Shown: piece by piece, positions 10,450 to 23,086 of the stretch | Position numbering within the stretch: the first letter of the stretch is position 1 | Layout: each line of letters opens with the position of its first letter | Source: Rheum nobile | Taxonomy: Eukaryota > Streptophyta > Magnoliopsida > Caryophyllales > Polygonaceae | NCBI GenBank assembly: GCA_027886185.1 | Contig: WOAB01000598.1 | Span: 1,798,001 to 1,862,000, forward strand | Reading direction: 5' to 3' | Length of the DNA stretch: 64,000 bases | Notes under the pieces: generated by a model | Told to the model about the DNA's origin: nothing | The model's database searches: none | What the model saw: the letters and a program-made list of their open reading frames with translations, nothing else | Position numbers and translations under genes: made by a program

Positions 10450-10464
10450 AAGATAGGTCCACAC
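10439..10464 (-). promoter_or_regulatory. Hairpin overlapping the T1 gag start codon
   Basis: GTGTGGACC and GGTCCACAC form a perfect 9-bp inverted repeat (10439-10447, 10456-10464) around an 8-base loop. The ATG occupies plus positions 10447-10449, at the loop/stem border. T2 keeps all 26 bases except one, at 59827-59852. Confidence 0.7.
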
Positions 10465-10548
10465 ACACAAGCAAACACACAAAAATCACACAAAAATTTC
10501 GAAACACACACAAAGCACACAAAAACACCAAAAGCTCAAAACTTGCCT

Positions 10549-10566
10549 TCCCCGGCAACGGCGCCA
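10549..10566 (-). promoter_or_regulatory. T1 primer-binding site, tRNA-Asp type
   Basis: The minus strand reads TGGCGCCGTTGCCGGGGA, the primer site typical of Tat/Athila elements (complementary to the 3' end of plant tRNA-Asp), a few bases from the LTR. Confidence 0.85.
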
Positions 10567-10571
10567 AATTT

Positions 10572-11893
10572 TGACGTGCTGTCGTTCGTAGTTGTCAAAT
10601 ATAAAACCTCACAAATAAACTAGTATAGTCAATAAGTAAGGGTCGATCCCACATGGAAGGAGCGAAACTAATGGTGGTTGCATGCAAGTCACTAAAAGGG
10701 GGGGGGGGGGGGTTGTAAGTTGGTTGGTCACAATCAAATCAAACACAACAAAGTAGATGAATGAAATATCAAAGAGAGAAAACACTTAGCCAAGTAATGT
10801 CCACATAAGTCATCCAACGGTTGTTCCTTGATTATGTCCTATCTTCCTATTCGGTTATTCTTGTCCTGATCTTGGGTAGATTCAAAGATCAACCAAACCT
10901 AAGAACCCTTACCAATGAATAACCCTAGCACCACTAGTGATTCAATCCAAAGGCAGCAATGCATATAAGAATTAACCAGGATACACATAACACCTCAACT
11001 AGAAGCATTCAATATGTAATCAATTCTCTACATAGATAAATTCCACAATGGCAGATATAATCTATGCTCGTTACTCGAACTAGAGGGTTAGCCCAACAGT
11101 TCCCTAGTATTAGCAATATGAATGAAAGCAATAAACCTAGGTGATCAATCTAGATAAACTAACAAACATCCAAATAAGAATTTGCGCAAGAGAAAAGATA
11201 TAACTCAATAGGATAAGATAGATAGGAATAAAACCTCACAACCAGATGAATAAACTTATGCTTCCATTACCAGACTAAGCAAAAGAGGATTAGCTCCTCA
11301 TAAACACGATGAACTTCAAAAGTATGAAAAGTGGCAACGATGGAATGAAACTCTAGAATGGCGAACTCTCAAACCTAATGCTAAAGAGAGTATATATAGG
11401 GCTTCTAACAAATGACCTAGCCCAATAAGAAAAGAAACGGAATAAAATGAGAAAATAAGAAAAGAAAACAGAAAAGATAGATTCGGGAAAAGTCCGAACT
11501 TCCTGCGTTGATGACCCGCGATCGCGGCCCATGGACCGCGATCGCGGCCCCTTGTGGCTCTGCGCTCTTCACACTTCTCCGCGCCTGCAGATAATTCTCG
11601 ACTTGCCCCGAGGAACCGCGATCGCGGCACCCTTGCCCGCGGTCGCGGTTAATGCTCGGCCTTTACTCCTTGGCTTCGCCTCCTAACCTCTCCTCTTCAC
11701 TTCCTTGGCGTCTTCTCTTGGTGGCTTCCTTCCTCAGTGTCTCCTATGATATCCAAGATAGCTCAAACACTTCCAAAAACACCAAACTTCGCCCCCAAAC
11801 GTCATACACATGAATGTGTCTAAATCTACCCGAATGACATCAATAAAACCCTCTAATAACTCTTAGTTAAGCCCTAAAAAGTAGTGTTTATCA
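10572..11893 (-). repeat. T1 right (5') LTR, complete
   Basis: 1322 bp bounded by TGACG and TATCA on the plus strand. On the minus strand the TATA box CCTATATATA is at 11391-11400, giving a promoter that would transcribe leftwards into gag. The GC palindromes at 11516-11648 lie about 117-250 bp upstream of it. A T-arm-like GGGTCGATCCC is at 10640-10650 and a G15 run at 10698-10712. Confidence 0.9.
11516..11648. repeat. GC palindrome cluster in the T1 LTR U3
   Basis: CCGCGATCGCGG occurs at 11516-11527, 11536-11547 and 11616-11627, and CCGCGGTCGCGG at 11637-11648. They form two pairs with spacings of 20 and 21 bp, upstream of the LTR TATA box. Confidence 0.85.
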
Positions 11894-11898
11894 ATAAG

Positions 11899-13308
11899 TC
11901 CTGACATAGGACCTCTAGAGTATGAATGTTCAAGTAGAGCACAAAAGTTGTTTGATTATTTTTATGTACCAACTCTCAAGAAGTTCAAACGGTGAATGAT
12001 GTCTATTTAAAGGGACAATGAAAAGTAAATAGAATGTTTGCTACTTTTTTTAACAATAATATATTTCATATGAGAAGAACATGTATCATAAAGTAAGAGG
12101 TTAGGGATTACAGAAATTGCTATGAAGAGATGCTCGATGGTTAGGGAGTAGGCTTGAGAATGTCCAGAAAGGCACCTAAAAGTTTATGTTGAGGTTCATA
12201 TGACCAAAGAAACAAAAAGAGGATAAAGATGTTTGTTTGAGAAGAACAACATCAGTAGAAACATGATCGATTCTAACCGATAACTTGTGTTAGATACTGG
12301 GGTTGGTACACTTCCCACATACACACCAAGGATTTGGGATCCATATTAATACGTGCTCTATTTAATCTAATACGCTGAGAACTAATCTAAGCAGAAAAAA
12401 TCCTAAAATAACTTGCGCCTTTGGTTTTTGGAATTTCTCATGTACTACTTCTCAAATTAAGTGATGCTTTATGTTTAACCTTTTTCTCTCTCTCTAATAA
12501 CTATAGCCCTTTAGTGCCATCCCCTATATTTCTAAATCACACAAAACTACTTAAAATTTAAGATTATTGAGTGTAACTTGAATGTGATCTGCTAGTTTCT
12601 TTTTTTTAAGAAATCTACAAAGCCCATCCTTGAGAAAAAAATGGCAATTTTGAGAAATTAGGAATAAAGGATATGTTTTGAGTGGCTTGGTGACTTTTCA
12701 TTCGATGGTAAAGTGTTCCATAAGACTATTATATCAATTTCCCTAAATCAGAATCATTTAGTCTCATGACAATTACAAATTAAATTGACTAGTAAAACGT
12801 TATCTATCAACATGTTTACTATATATTCTTATAGATTGGATGTGTTTTACTTTTCCTCTTATAGATTACATAATAGATGTGAAAATATTCTGTGGAAAAG
12901 ATCACAACTTGACATTGCGGACCCTTTCATTAGATTTTATAATCCTCATCCTCAATAAATACATTTATTTCGTTCTTACTTATATAGAAATCATGTGATG
13001 AATTGAATTTAGTTTGTGTCCTTACGTTGCTTGATATGTATGGCTTTTTCCAAGTGGTCCTACTTATTTTTGAGTCGAATTTGAAGAAGTTATTCTGCCC
13101 TTTATTGCTCATTTGTCATATCTTTTTATTTTGAGTGGCCTGGTGACTTTTCATTCCGTCTCTTAAATATGCTTGGTGACTTTAAATTTAAGGTTGAATT
13201 TAAAATTGTTTTTCAATTTAGTCTTGAATTTGTTTTTAAATATGCTCGTGTGGTTTTCATTAGATATGTTTATTCACAGCAGTTCACTGAGATAAAAAGT
13301 GAGGAGCC
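11899..13308. other. AT-rich spacer, no gene recognised
   Basis: No coding signal. A phrase GAGTGGC(T/C)TGGTGACTTTTCATT occurs near 12680 and again near 13131, showing an old small duplication. Confidence 0.55.
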
Positions 13309-14078
13309 TGTAGGATCTGTGCGTTAGAATCAAGGGAACTGAGACACAAAGGTGTTCGGTTCCTATGGGCAGCGGAATAACAAATAAGCAAGTTATCAAG
13401 ACAAATTACTTAAGGTGGAAACCTTTGATAACCAACTAGTTATCTAGGATAAAAACCACCCCTCTTGCGAGGATTGAAAAGTCTAATTGTATATTAACTT
13501 TGATTACAACTTCCGAACTCAGCAGTTCAAACCTATCTCTCAGGCTAACCCCAGTTCCCTAGTCAATCACAAATTAACACACAAAGACTTACTTCGACTC
13601 AGCTTTTCTTCTTTCTTCTTCTTTAGTTCTGATGCACTTTGAGAGCTCGTAAATGCATAACCTAATTGCACCAGCAACATCATGTATATATAAGACTTAT
13701 TTGTCAAGGAAAGATCTCGGAAGAGAATCCCTTGAACAAACAAATCCCGTAAATACATGATGGAATATTTTATATCTTAACAAAATAAGACACAAAATAT
13801 TCTCTCACCCAAATCCTAATTTACATAATCCTATAAGAATATTCTATATGTAAACCGGCCAAGATCTTCATTTGATAGCATCCGGATTTGGTGAGAAAAT
13901 CTTCTTCAAAGATTCTGTTGATGATTCTGGGAAACCACCGACGCGGTTCCCATCCAGTTCCCTTGATCTTGATCTGCGCTCACTTGGACTTGATTTCCCT
14001 TATCTTTTCACCTGTTCATAAGTCACTAGAGAAGCCAGTTAATCTCAAGTGTTTGTCATCGTCAAAACAAGAGAAACA
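13309..14078 (-). repeat. Probable solo LTR of a Sirevirus-like Copia element
   Basis: The start (TGTAGGATC, GTTAGAATC, GGGAAC) follows the pattern of the Sirevirus-like LTR at 36113 (TGTTGGAT, GTTAGAGT, GAGAAC). The end has GTTTGTCATCGTCAAAACAA, like TTTGTCACTTATCAAAAC at the end of that LTR. The overall style (cut leaf-like order of motifs, TATA-like stretch in the middle) also agrees. No primer site, polypurine tract or clear TSD flanks it, so both borders are approximate. Confidence 0.45.
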
Positions 14079-15256
<1,178 letters not shown>

Positions 15257-16186
15257 TGCATTGATATCCATCGCCGCCTTTATCGTCTCCTCCCTCACGT
15301 CTCGCTCTTTTCTCGGTTTCCAATCTCTTCCCTCGTAGTCGTCTTCTGGCGTCTCCACTGTAGAAGCGCCATCGTCATCGCCATCTTTGGTTGGGCATTA
15401 AAGGTAACCCTAAAATCACTTCCCCACTAATATTCGTTTTCATCTCCATCAATAGTCTACTAAGTCTTCAATTTCGGTTCAATTCCTGAAACGTGTTATT
15501 CAATTTTTGTTCTCCAACCGCGAATTTCGACAGAAATCGATGAATTTATCTAATTTGATTTGATTTTTGTCGATTAGAACATTTGTTTTCGAGTTTTCCA
15601 TTAGATTTAGGGCATCAGAAGGTTTGTCTTCTTCGATTTCGTTCGATATGCATTTCTAGTTCGATTAGGGCATCGAAAGCTTAGACTGTGTTATTGATAT
15701 TCAATTATGTAGATGGAATATGCATTTTTCCATGCATTGATATGCAGAACATGTGCAATGTATATATTGTTTTGATATTCAAGTTGATTCATTTGATGTG
15801 GGATTTGGAGGTTGGCTTTTAGGGTTTTGTTTTTGGGTATGTTTGGTTCGTGTTGATGTGCTTAGATTGTGTTTTGGGGTTTGATGTAACTGGCTACTAG
15901 AATCCATAAACTCTGTCGAATATGGATTTTGGTTATGAGATTGGAGCCAGATTAATTTTTCGGTGTTTGGTGTAACAGTCTACTAAAATGCACAAAACCA
16001 ATGAGATTTGATGCTTAGATTGTGTTTTGATATTCAATTATATGAATGGGATATGCATTTGCCATACATTAATATGTAGAACATGTGCTGTGTATATATT
16101 GTTTTGATATTCAAGTTGATTCATTTGTTGTTGGATTTGGAGGTTGATTTTTAATTTTACTCATCGTCTTCTTTAGGTTTATGTTC

Positions 16187-19100
16187 ATGGTTAGAGGCTT
16201 GTTGGGTAGAGAATCAATGTCTCCGAAAACAAAGGGTGGCGAGCGAAGAAGGCTTGTTAAAGGTAATGTATTTCTTTTCTATTTATTTGTATAGCTTCGA
16301 AGTAAGGTATTAATTGATATGTATTGTTTAATGTTTGGTATTCATATGATTAACAACCAGTTTAGATTAATGTGTTGTTCATTTTTTTAAAATTGATATT
16401 CATTGTATTCTAATTGATATGCACTACATCCGGACATATATGCAATGTATTTCTAACTATGACATTTGCATGTTTGTCTAAGCCATAGTCATTCCTTCTT
16501 ATATATATGTTATATACAATTAAGCTTATTAATAGGATTTGTACAGGATTGCCCTCAAGGAAGTCGGTCAAAGATTCCACAAAGGATGCTCATGTCACAT
16601 TTTCCGAAGCAGTTGTGGACACTGGATCACAAGAAGCTCATGGCTCTTCACCAATTCGAAGGAGTCCACAGGCAAAGAGACGGTTGAAGATCGTTGTTTG
16701 TCGTGATAAGGGCAAGACCACCAGAAATGAAACACCCGATGAATCTGATGGGGAGGGCGAACCAATTGAGGATGTCGTAAAAAAATCAAAGAAGTACAAA
16801 GCTAAGAGAAAAGCAAGAGGTATGAGATTCTTAGGTGTTTAGTGTATATATATTTTTCATTTTTAATTCCAATGTTGATATGAACCATAAAGTCAGATTT
16901 TATTCGTCAATGTATTAATTACTTTTTAATTCATTGTAGAAGCACCTATTGACGATGAAGATGAAACACTGGCCAACATTCAAAAGGCCAATTTAAAGCG
17001 GTTGAAGGGAAATGCTACATCATCTAAACCATATGCGCATGATGATGCTGGTACATTATATTTACAAGTGAATGTTGTGATTTTTATTTTTAAATGATAT
17101 CTTTCATTAATAAACACTGCCTAATACATCATATTTGTCATGTACCAGGTTTGAAATAAAAAAATAGGTTTGATAAGGGCAAGGCTAAGATGGTTGAGGA
17201 AGTATTCGAAGAAGTCGCACGTCAGAAGACGAAAGTCAAGGAAAAGGACGGTTTTAAGGGTATCAAACACCGTGGACGCCTTGAATATTTCGTTTGGGCC
17301 ATCGAGGAAATGAACGAAGCGCAAAAGAAAAGTGTAGAGGAGTTTGGTTTTTGGAGACTTTTAAGGATGACATCGTTCCCGTTACCGAGGAACATCGTTT
17401 TTGTACTAACATTTTGTTCAGTAGATATGTAAAATGTCTATATATGATATTCAAATATACTTTTATGATATGCAATTTATAATAATGGATTATTTAATTG
17501 GCCGTGCATGTGATATTTATTTTTGTGAGTGAGATATGCATTTCCCGTACATCGATATGTATACTATTTATTCAGGTATGCATGATATATGAAGTTGTCG
17601 ATTTGTTATGTGATATTCATTTGTGTGGTTGTGATATTCATACTCCCTACATAGATATGCATACTATATATTCAGGTATTCATGATCTAAGCAGTTGTCG
17701 ATTGTGCATGTGTTTTTCATTTGTGTGGTTGAGATATTCATACTTCCTACATATATATGCATACTATATATTCAAGTATTCATGATCTAAGCAGTTGTCG
17801 ATTGTGCATGTGTTTTTCATTTGTGTGGTTGAGATATTCATACTTCCTTCATTGATATGCAGACTATATATTTAGACATTCATGATTTATGGGTGTGATG
17901 TGCATGCTTCAATCATGATTATGGATACATATATTTTCCTGATTCGAGCATATATTTTGAGCTGTTTTTTAAGCGTTGTAATAAAATATATATTGTGTCT
18001 TCTTCAGTTTTCTGTGTAGGTGGTTAGTTCAGAGTTACAATGCAATGAAGGGAAAGATCTTGCTCCCAGATGGTTCTGCGGTGGATGTCACAGATAGTGA
18101 TATGGAGATCTGCATGGGCATTCCACGTGGCCCAGTTCAAATAATCAAGCTCGACCCTTTGGTTAAGATGAATGTGGTAGAGGAATGGAGGAAGAAATTT
18201 GTTATGAAGCTGCACATCATCAGATATAATCATGTTGGTGACCATATGTTGTCGATCAAGGGAGGAGGCGAAGACTTCATACGGGATTTTATTGTCCTGT
18301 TTCACTCTTGTATAGTCGAGCCGACGCAAAGCGGTGCTGCAAACCAGTCTCTCATCCGTGGCTTAGAGCAGCTCAATGGCGTGAGTACAATGAACTGGTG
18401 TGGTTTCGTTATAGATTGTCTTATCGAGGCCAAGAAGAAGTGGGATATGAATCCTGACGGCTACTTTACTGGCCCACTCTATTTCTTGACGGTATGTGGG
18501 TCTTTATATATACATTTGCGAGAGCAAATTTTTGAATTTTGATATGTGGGCATGCATATTCAATTATTTGGGTTGGATATTCATAATCCCTACACTGATA
18601 TGCATATAATTTTAATTTTCTTTAGGTTATATACTTGGACCGTGTGGTATTGTATGGAAAACGAACCATTCTAAGAAAATTCCCCGCATTTGTTGGATGG
18701 ACTGAAGAGCTTGTAGCTGAGAGAAAAGAGATTGAGATGAGTCACGGGGTGTTCGGGGATGGTAATTTGGAGCCCCAGCTGTCTATCAAAAAGAGGCTAG
18801 GTGATGCATGCCCGGTACAGGAATCAAATCCCAAAAAGGTTAATCTTCATGCCTAATTTTAGATTTATATAGATTTTACAAAACTGAATAGTTAACATAT
18901 GTTCTTGATTTAGTAATGATAAAAATACATAGGTTATTATGCATAGTATCATGTTGAATAATGATTATTTTTATCCAACATGATTATATTATGGTTTATA
19001 CTTTATAGTTTTGATGAAGCTGATGATAACAATATTGAAATGCAAAATACGCATATTGATATGCAATTTTTACAGGAGTTCAACAAAGGTATGGTGAAGG

Positions 19101-20636
19101 ATTTGAAGATTATCACAAATGCTATGGTTAGGATAGCCGACAGGACCAAGAACATGCATGTTGAGTGCAAGGACGATGAAGTGTCAATTGCACTCACTGA
19201 GTCGGCCAGGGCTTTGCTGGGTTCCAGATCCGATTCCCTGCACAAGGCTCCTTTTGATGTATGCACTCAAGTAGGGAATGTGCTATCGCAATCTGAAGAC
19301 CCATTTTGGACTAGTCCGGAGTTGATGAAGGTGGTTGAAGAGATTGAGGCTGCGTTGTCTAGGCGGAATGACATCATCAAGTGCGAGAATGATGAATGCG
19401 GGTTTAATGACGATCTCCCCCTTTTCCAGGCAGATACGGGCCATACCGAAGAAGTGCATCAGTCCAGTCCAACGGTCGTAGTGGATGTTCATAGGCCTCA
19501 GGTTCATGCACATTTATTTCTCATGCAAAGTAAAATTGTTTATTTTATTGAATGTTTGCATAATATTAGTTATGAAATTTCCATAGGGCAATACGGGAAT
19601 GAGCGAAGTTGACCCACCAGTCCAGCTCCATGAAAGTGATATTCCAGCCACCACAGGAGATGAGGTTGACCCACTAGTCCAACTCCATGAAAGTGATATT
19701 CCAGCCGTTGTTGAAGATCAATCGAAGATTCATAAAGCCACCACAGGAGAGGAGGCAATGAGCAAGGTATGCCTAAATGAAACGTTTGAAGTCACAATCA
19801 ATCTTCAAAATTCCTGATTTGCATGCTAAATTCTGAATTTGTAGGTGTGTGAAGAAACCTTAGGAAATGAGGGTCCGGACAATATCGTCACTACCGATAC
19901 GTTTGAGGTTTTTTATACATCCAATCATTTAAATTTGCAGTTTGCATACTATGTTCACATTTTTTGACTAGTTTGATATTCACGATTCTTTCAATGATAT
20001 GCATATTGTATGATTAGGTATTCATGATCTAAGTAGTTGTTAACCATTCATGTAATATTCATTTTTATGGTGTGATATACATGCTTCACACGTTATTATG
20101 CAGATTGTATGTTTAGGTATTCATTTTAATGGGTGTGTGTTATGCAACAATGTATGGAAAATATTTTATGGTGTGATATACATGCTTCACACATTGTTAT
20201 GCAGATTGTATGTTTTAGGTATGCATTTTAATGGGTGTGTTATGCATGCTTCACACATTCATATGCAGGATATGTGTAATTTGAGTATGCTATTTCTCAT
20301 CTTGTATATGCATGCTACATTGATATTCATGTGGTGTCCTTTTGTGTGGGTATTAATGATCCTTATTTAGAGTTGCTAATATTATTTAACTGATATGTTC
20401 AAATTGCACATGGCTAACCGAATCCAAGTGATGTGGTTATGGAGGTGGTGAATGACATCGCTGTTGAGCATCCCCAGGTTGAAGTTGTCGCCCCAGCTCA
20501 ACCTAAAGTTGCTCCGACCAGTGTTAAGAAGGATATGGCTAAGAAGACAACATGTGGTCGTCCAGGAAAGCGTCCCACCGTTCAACAAACTGATCCGGTA
20601 AGCTTGAGGAGGAGTAATAGGGTTAGAAGCAAATGA
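16187..20636 (+). pseudogene. MULE-borne multi-exon gene, N-terminal part of the Ulp1-associated protein
   Basis: About eleven plausible exons with GT/AG borders: roughly 16187-16261, 16552-16819, 16940-17040, 17150-17360, 18021-18492, 18626-18838, 19000-19505, 19590-19766, 19844-19908 and 20407-20636. The 18.0-18.8 kb exons (SYNAMKGKILLPDGSAVDV, IRDFIVLFHSCIVEPT, DGYFTGPLYFLT, then YLDRVVLYGKRTI) match the conserved region that precedes Ulp1 domains in plant MULE proteins. Early exons are basic and charged. The end has an AT-hook-like CGRPGKRPT and stops at 20634-20636. An in-frame 57-bp (19-codon) duplication lies at 19608-19721. TAA/TAG codons near 17160 and a frame change near 17358 suggest decay. 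The function is unknown; a role in transposition or silencing escape would be speculation. Confidence 0.6.
17505..17890. repeat. 100-bp tandem repeat built of 21-bp-spaced boxes
   Basis: Box starts fall at 17512, 17533, 17554, 17575; 17612, 17633, 17654, 17675; 17712, 17733, 17754, 17775; and 17812, 17833, 17854, 17875. Each group of four is 21 bp apart inside and 100 bp from the next group. Units read GATATTCATACT, GATATGCATACT and GTATTCATGAT. The 17712 and 17812 boxes are degenerate. The array lies in an intron of the plus-strand MULE gene. Confidence 0.85.
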
Positions 20637-21055
20637 TGATGCTCACACTTAAGGCCTAAATTTGTAAAGTTGTATTTTGGGTGAAGTAAGCTGGGTGTCA
20701 AGGGTAAACATTATGGTTGGTTGGCTTTAAAGCCAAAATTTTGTCTACATATAATATAACGATTATAGATCTAGTTGGGGTGGTATTGTGGACATCTTCA
20801 CGTATTTTGTAACTCCTTAATATATGTAATGTTCAACAGTCTTAGATGGGGTGGTATTGTGGACAAAAGTACGAATTTTGTAACGGCTTAATATATGTAA
20901 TGTTTAGCATACCTTAACTGATATTCACATGTTCTGTGTCCGTATGCAAATTAGATGTTCTGGTATTCGTTGTATGATTAAATTGCATTCATGATTGCGT
21001 TGACGATATTCAACTTTTATGTAGTATGATATTCTTGCAATAGTATTTCATATTC

Positions 21056-22424
21056 GTGTTGTCTTCGTTTACCAAAACGTTACTTCCAATTCAGGCACAA
21101 ATGGACGACAATGAGGACGACGATGATTTTGTAACACCGATGAAATCTGTCCAACAAAATGCGAAGAGGAACATTAAGCTACCGGCTACAAAAAAGATCC
21201 CATGGTTCAATAGGATTATAAATGCAAGAAAAACGATCACTAAAGAACAACATGCATTATATTCGTATGTTGTTACTCACGCTGCGGATGGGTTAGTGTT
21301 TACTATTGAAGTGTGTTGCATTCAATGATTACGCTTCTATTTTGATTTGTCTATTGTCTCTCCGTTATCAGGGAAGTCCTATTTGACTACAATGGTAGAA
21401 CACTTGATGCGAGCGAATTCCGGTCACTTGAAGAATCCACCTTTGTTTCAATTAATATTGTCGACTTGTGGTGTACATATTTAAATGATTTAGAAGAGGC
21501 TCAAAACCATACAACTGCATCACGGTTGTTCGTTCATCCATCAACTATGGTAGGTATTCAGTTTTTACATTGTGATATTCACATGTCGTTCAATGATATT
21601 CACTGAATCCTTATTCATTTTGCATAAGCAGATTGCCCCCCTCGTCAACCCGAATGAAGTTGAATACGCCTCAAAGTTCTCCATATTCAAATATGGGATG
21701 GATGAATTGGTAGCGAGTCTCAACCATTCATCTCTGGTGGATGCAGATTTGGTAAGAACTCATCCAACTATATTTATTTCATATTAGCACTTTTATAAAT
21801 GATCTATTGATATTCGTCAATTAACATTTTGTTGCAATGACAGGTCTTATTCCCCATTCTGAAACATGAGCTTTTTTTTCTGGTATGCTTCAACTTCATG
21901 CATTCGAAGATAGAGATTATTGTTAATTCCACAGTTGGCGATGAGGACCCGATAGCAAAATATAGTGACACAATGCCCGTACTGGTAATAAGATATCACT
22001 CAAATCAGGGAATGTTGAAATGTTTTTCTACTATAACTTACATGGCTTCGAATTGTTTGTTATGTTCATCCACAATCCAAGATATTCTTTGAATCTCGGC
22101 ACAAGGTGCAATGGTTTTACCAGAGGTCGTATGTCCATTCTGAAAATGATGTGGCTTGATAACACAAACAAGGTCGACTGTGGGGTATATTTAATACGCC
22201 ATATGGAGACATATTTTGGACAAGGAGTGAACAATTGGCAAACTGGATTTAAGCCTAACTCTAAGAAGTGTATGATTACATTGCACCATATGTATCTCCA
22301 TGCCCTTATAACGTCTAAGATGAACAATATGAAAGACTTCATCATCGAAGAGGCTACATATGTTATGCGGGGTACAAACCATGATCTCAGGATGGCAAAT
22401 CAAATGGTAAGGGAGAATACATAA
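21056..22424 (+). pseudogene. Ulp1-type cysteine protease domain (peptidase C48-like), catalytic His and Asp apparently lost
   Basis: Exons are about 21099-21290, 21371-21549, 21633-21750, 21842-21985 and 22100-22424. The domain shows the plant Ulp1 order: VREVLFDYNG-like start, SIFKYGMDELVASLN, then FPILKHELFFLVCFNFM, IEIIVNSTVGDED and finally VDCGVYLIRHMETY. Ulp1 proteases process SUMO-like modifiers with a His-Asp-Cys triad. The Cys codon is present at 22179-22181. Where relatives have His (HF or HW before YL) this copy has Leu at 21871-21873, and where they have Asp (DN) it has Val at 21921-21923. Each is one base away from the canonical codon. If the alignment is right the protein is catalytically dead. 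Confidence 0.65.
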
Positions 22425-22529
22425 TAGTGGGGCGTTTAGATTATCATCTTATAGTTTATTAAAGCACAATTTGTTCTTTTTTTGTACGACTACTTAGACG
22501 TTTTATTTAACTACCTAGCAATGTAGTTT

Positions 22530-22800
22530 ACATTACCAAGTTTTGGTATTCACGAATCTTTTGTCGGTATGCAATTTCTTTGTTTTGGTATGCACGATTC
22601 ATGAATTGTATAACGGTATAGTTTGGGCATTTCGATTAGGGAAGTTAAGTAGAAGTTATTAATGTACAAATTTGCATTACCGAGTTATTGATATGCACGA
22701 ATCTTTGTCGGTATGCAATTTCTTCGTTATGGTATTCACGATACATGAAGTGTATAACGGTATAGTTTGTGCATTTCGATTAAACAAGTTAAGTAGACTA
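22530..22800. repeat. 145-bp tandem duplication with phased boxes, 3' of the Ulp1-like gene
   Basis: The stretch starting GGTATTCACGAATC at 22545 is repeated from 22690 (GATATGCACGAATC). Boxes at 22545, 22566 and 22587 are exactly 21 bp apart; those at 22690, 22710 and 22731 are 20 and 21 bp apart. Both copies continue with GTATAACGGTATAGTTTG and GCATTTCGATTA. Confidence 0.8.
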
Positions 22801-23086
22801 TATGAATGTATGAAATACGCAAAGATATTTAATCACTTCACCTTTATTGCCAAAACATACGATTGAATAATATCAATAAATTCATAAAACAAATGCCCAA
22901 ATCCCAAATACATGGATATGAATAGCTAATGAATATCGCAATACATATTGTGAATATCAAAATAATAATGTCACATATTAGTAGACTAGACATATTCTTT
23001 GGAATTTCTGCTATCATGTTCGGCATACTTGTTGCACCTTTTGCATTTCCTCATGCCTTTCTTTGCATTTTCGGCTACAACCTTTT

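Larger units (their letters stand above)
5617..11893 (-). mobile_element. T1: Tat/Athila-type Gypsy derivative lacking RT, RNase H and integrase
   Basis: Borders are TG at 5617 and CA at 11893, flanked by ATAAA (5612-5616) and ATAAG (11894-11898), a 4/5 target duplication. Reading leftwards: a complete LTR, a tRNA-Asp primer site, gag, protease, a GC-rich spacer, an ATHILA ORF-1-like gene and a truncated LTR. No reverse transcriptase, RNase H or integrase motif is present between protease and ORF-1, so it could only move in trans. The left LTR has lost about 570 bp of U3. Clusters of CCGCGATCGCGG lie in the LTR, in the protease reading frame and in the spacer. Confidence 0.85.

Noticed and set aside
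10549..10566. tRNA-like sequence
   Set aside because: It is only the 18-base primer site complementary to tRNA-Asp; no tRNA cloverleaf surrounds it. The same applies to the T-arm-like LTR boxes.
7208..11648. GCGATCGC core identical to the cyanobacterial HIP1 octamer
   Set aside because: The context is clearly a plant LTR retroelement with gag, protease and a tRNA-Asp primer site, so bacterial contamination or HIP1 relationship is not supported.
17505..17890. CRISPR-like regular spacing
   Set aside because: The repeats are short and degenerate, the gaps are similar to each other rather than unique spacers, there are no cas genes and the DNA is eukaryotic.
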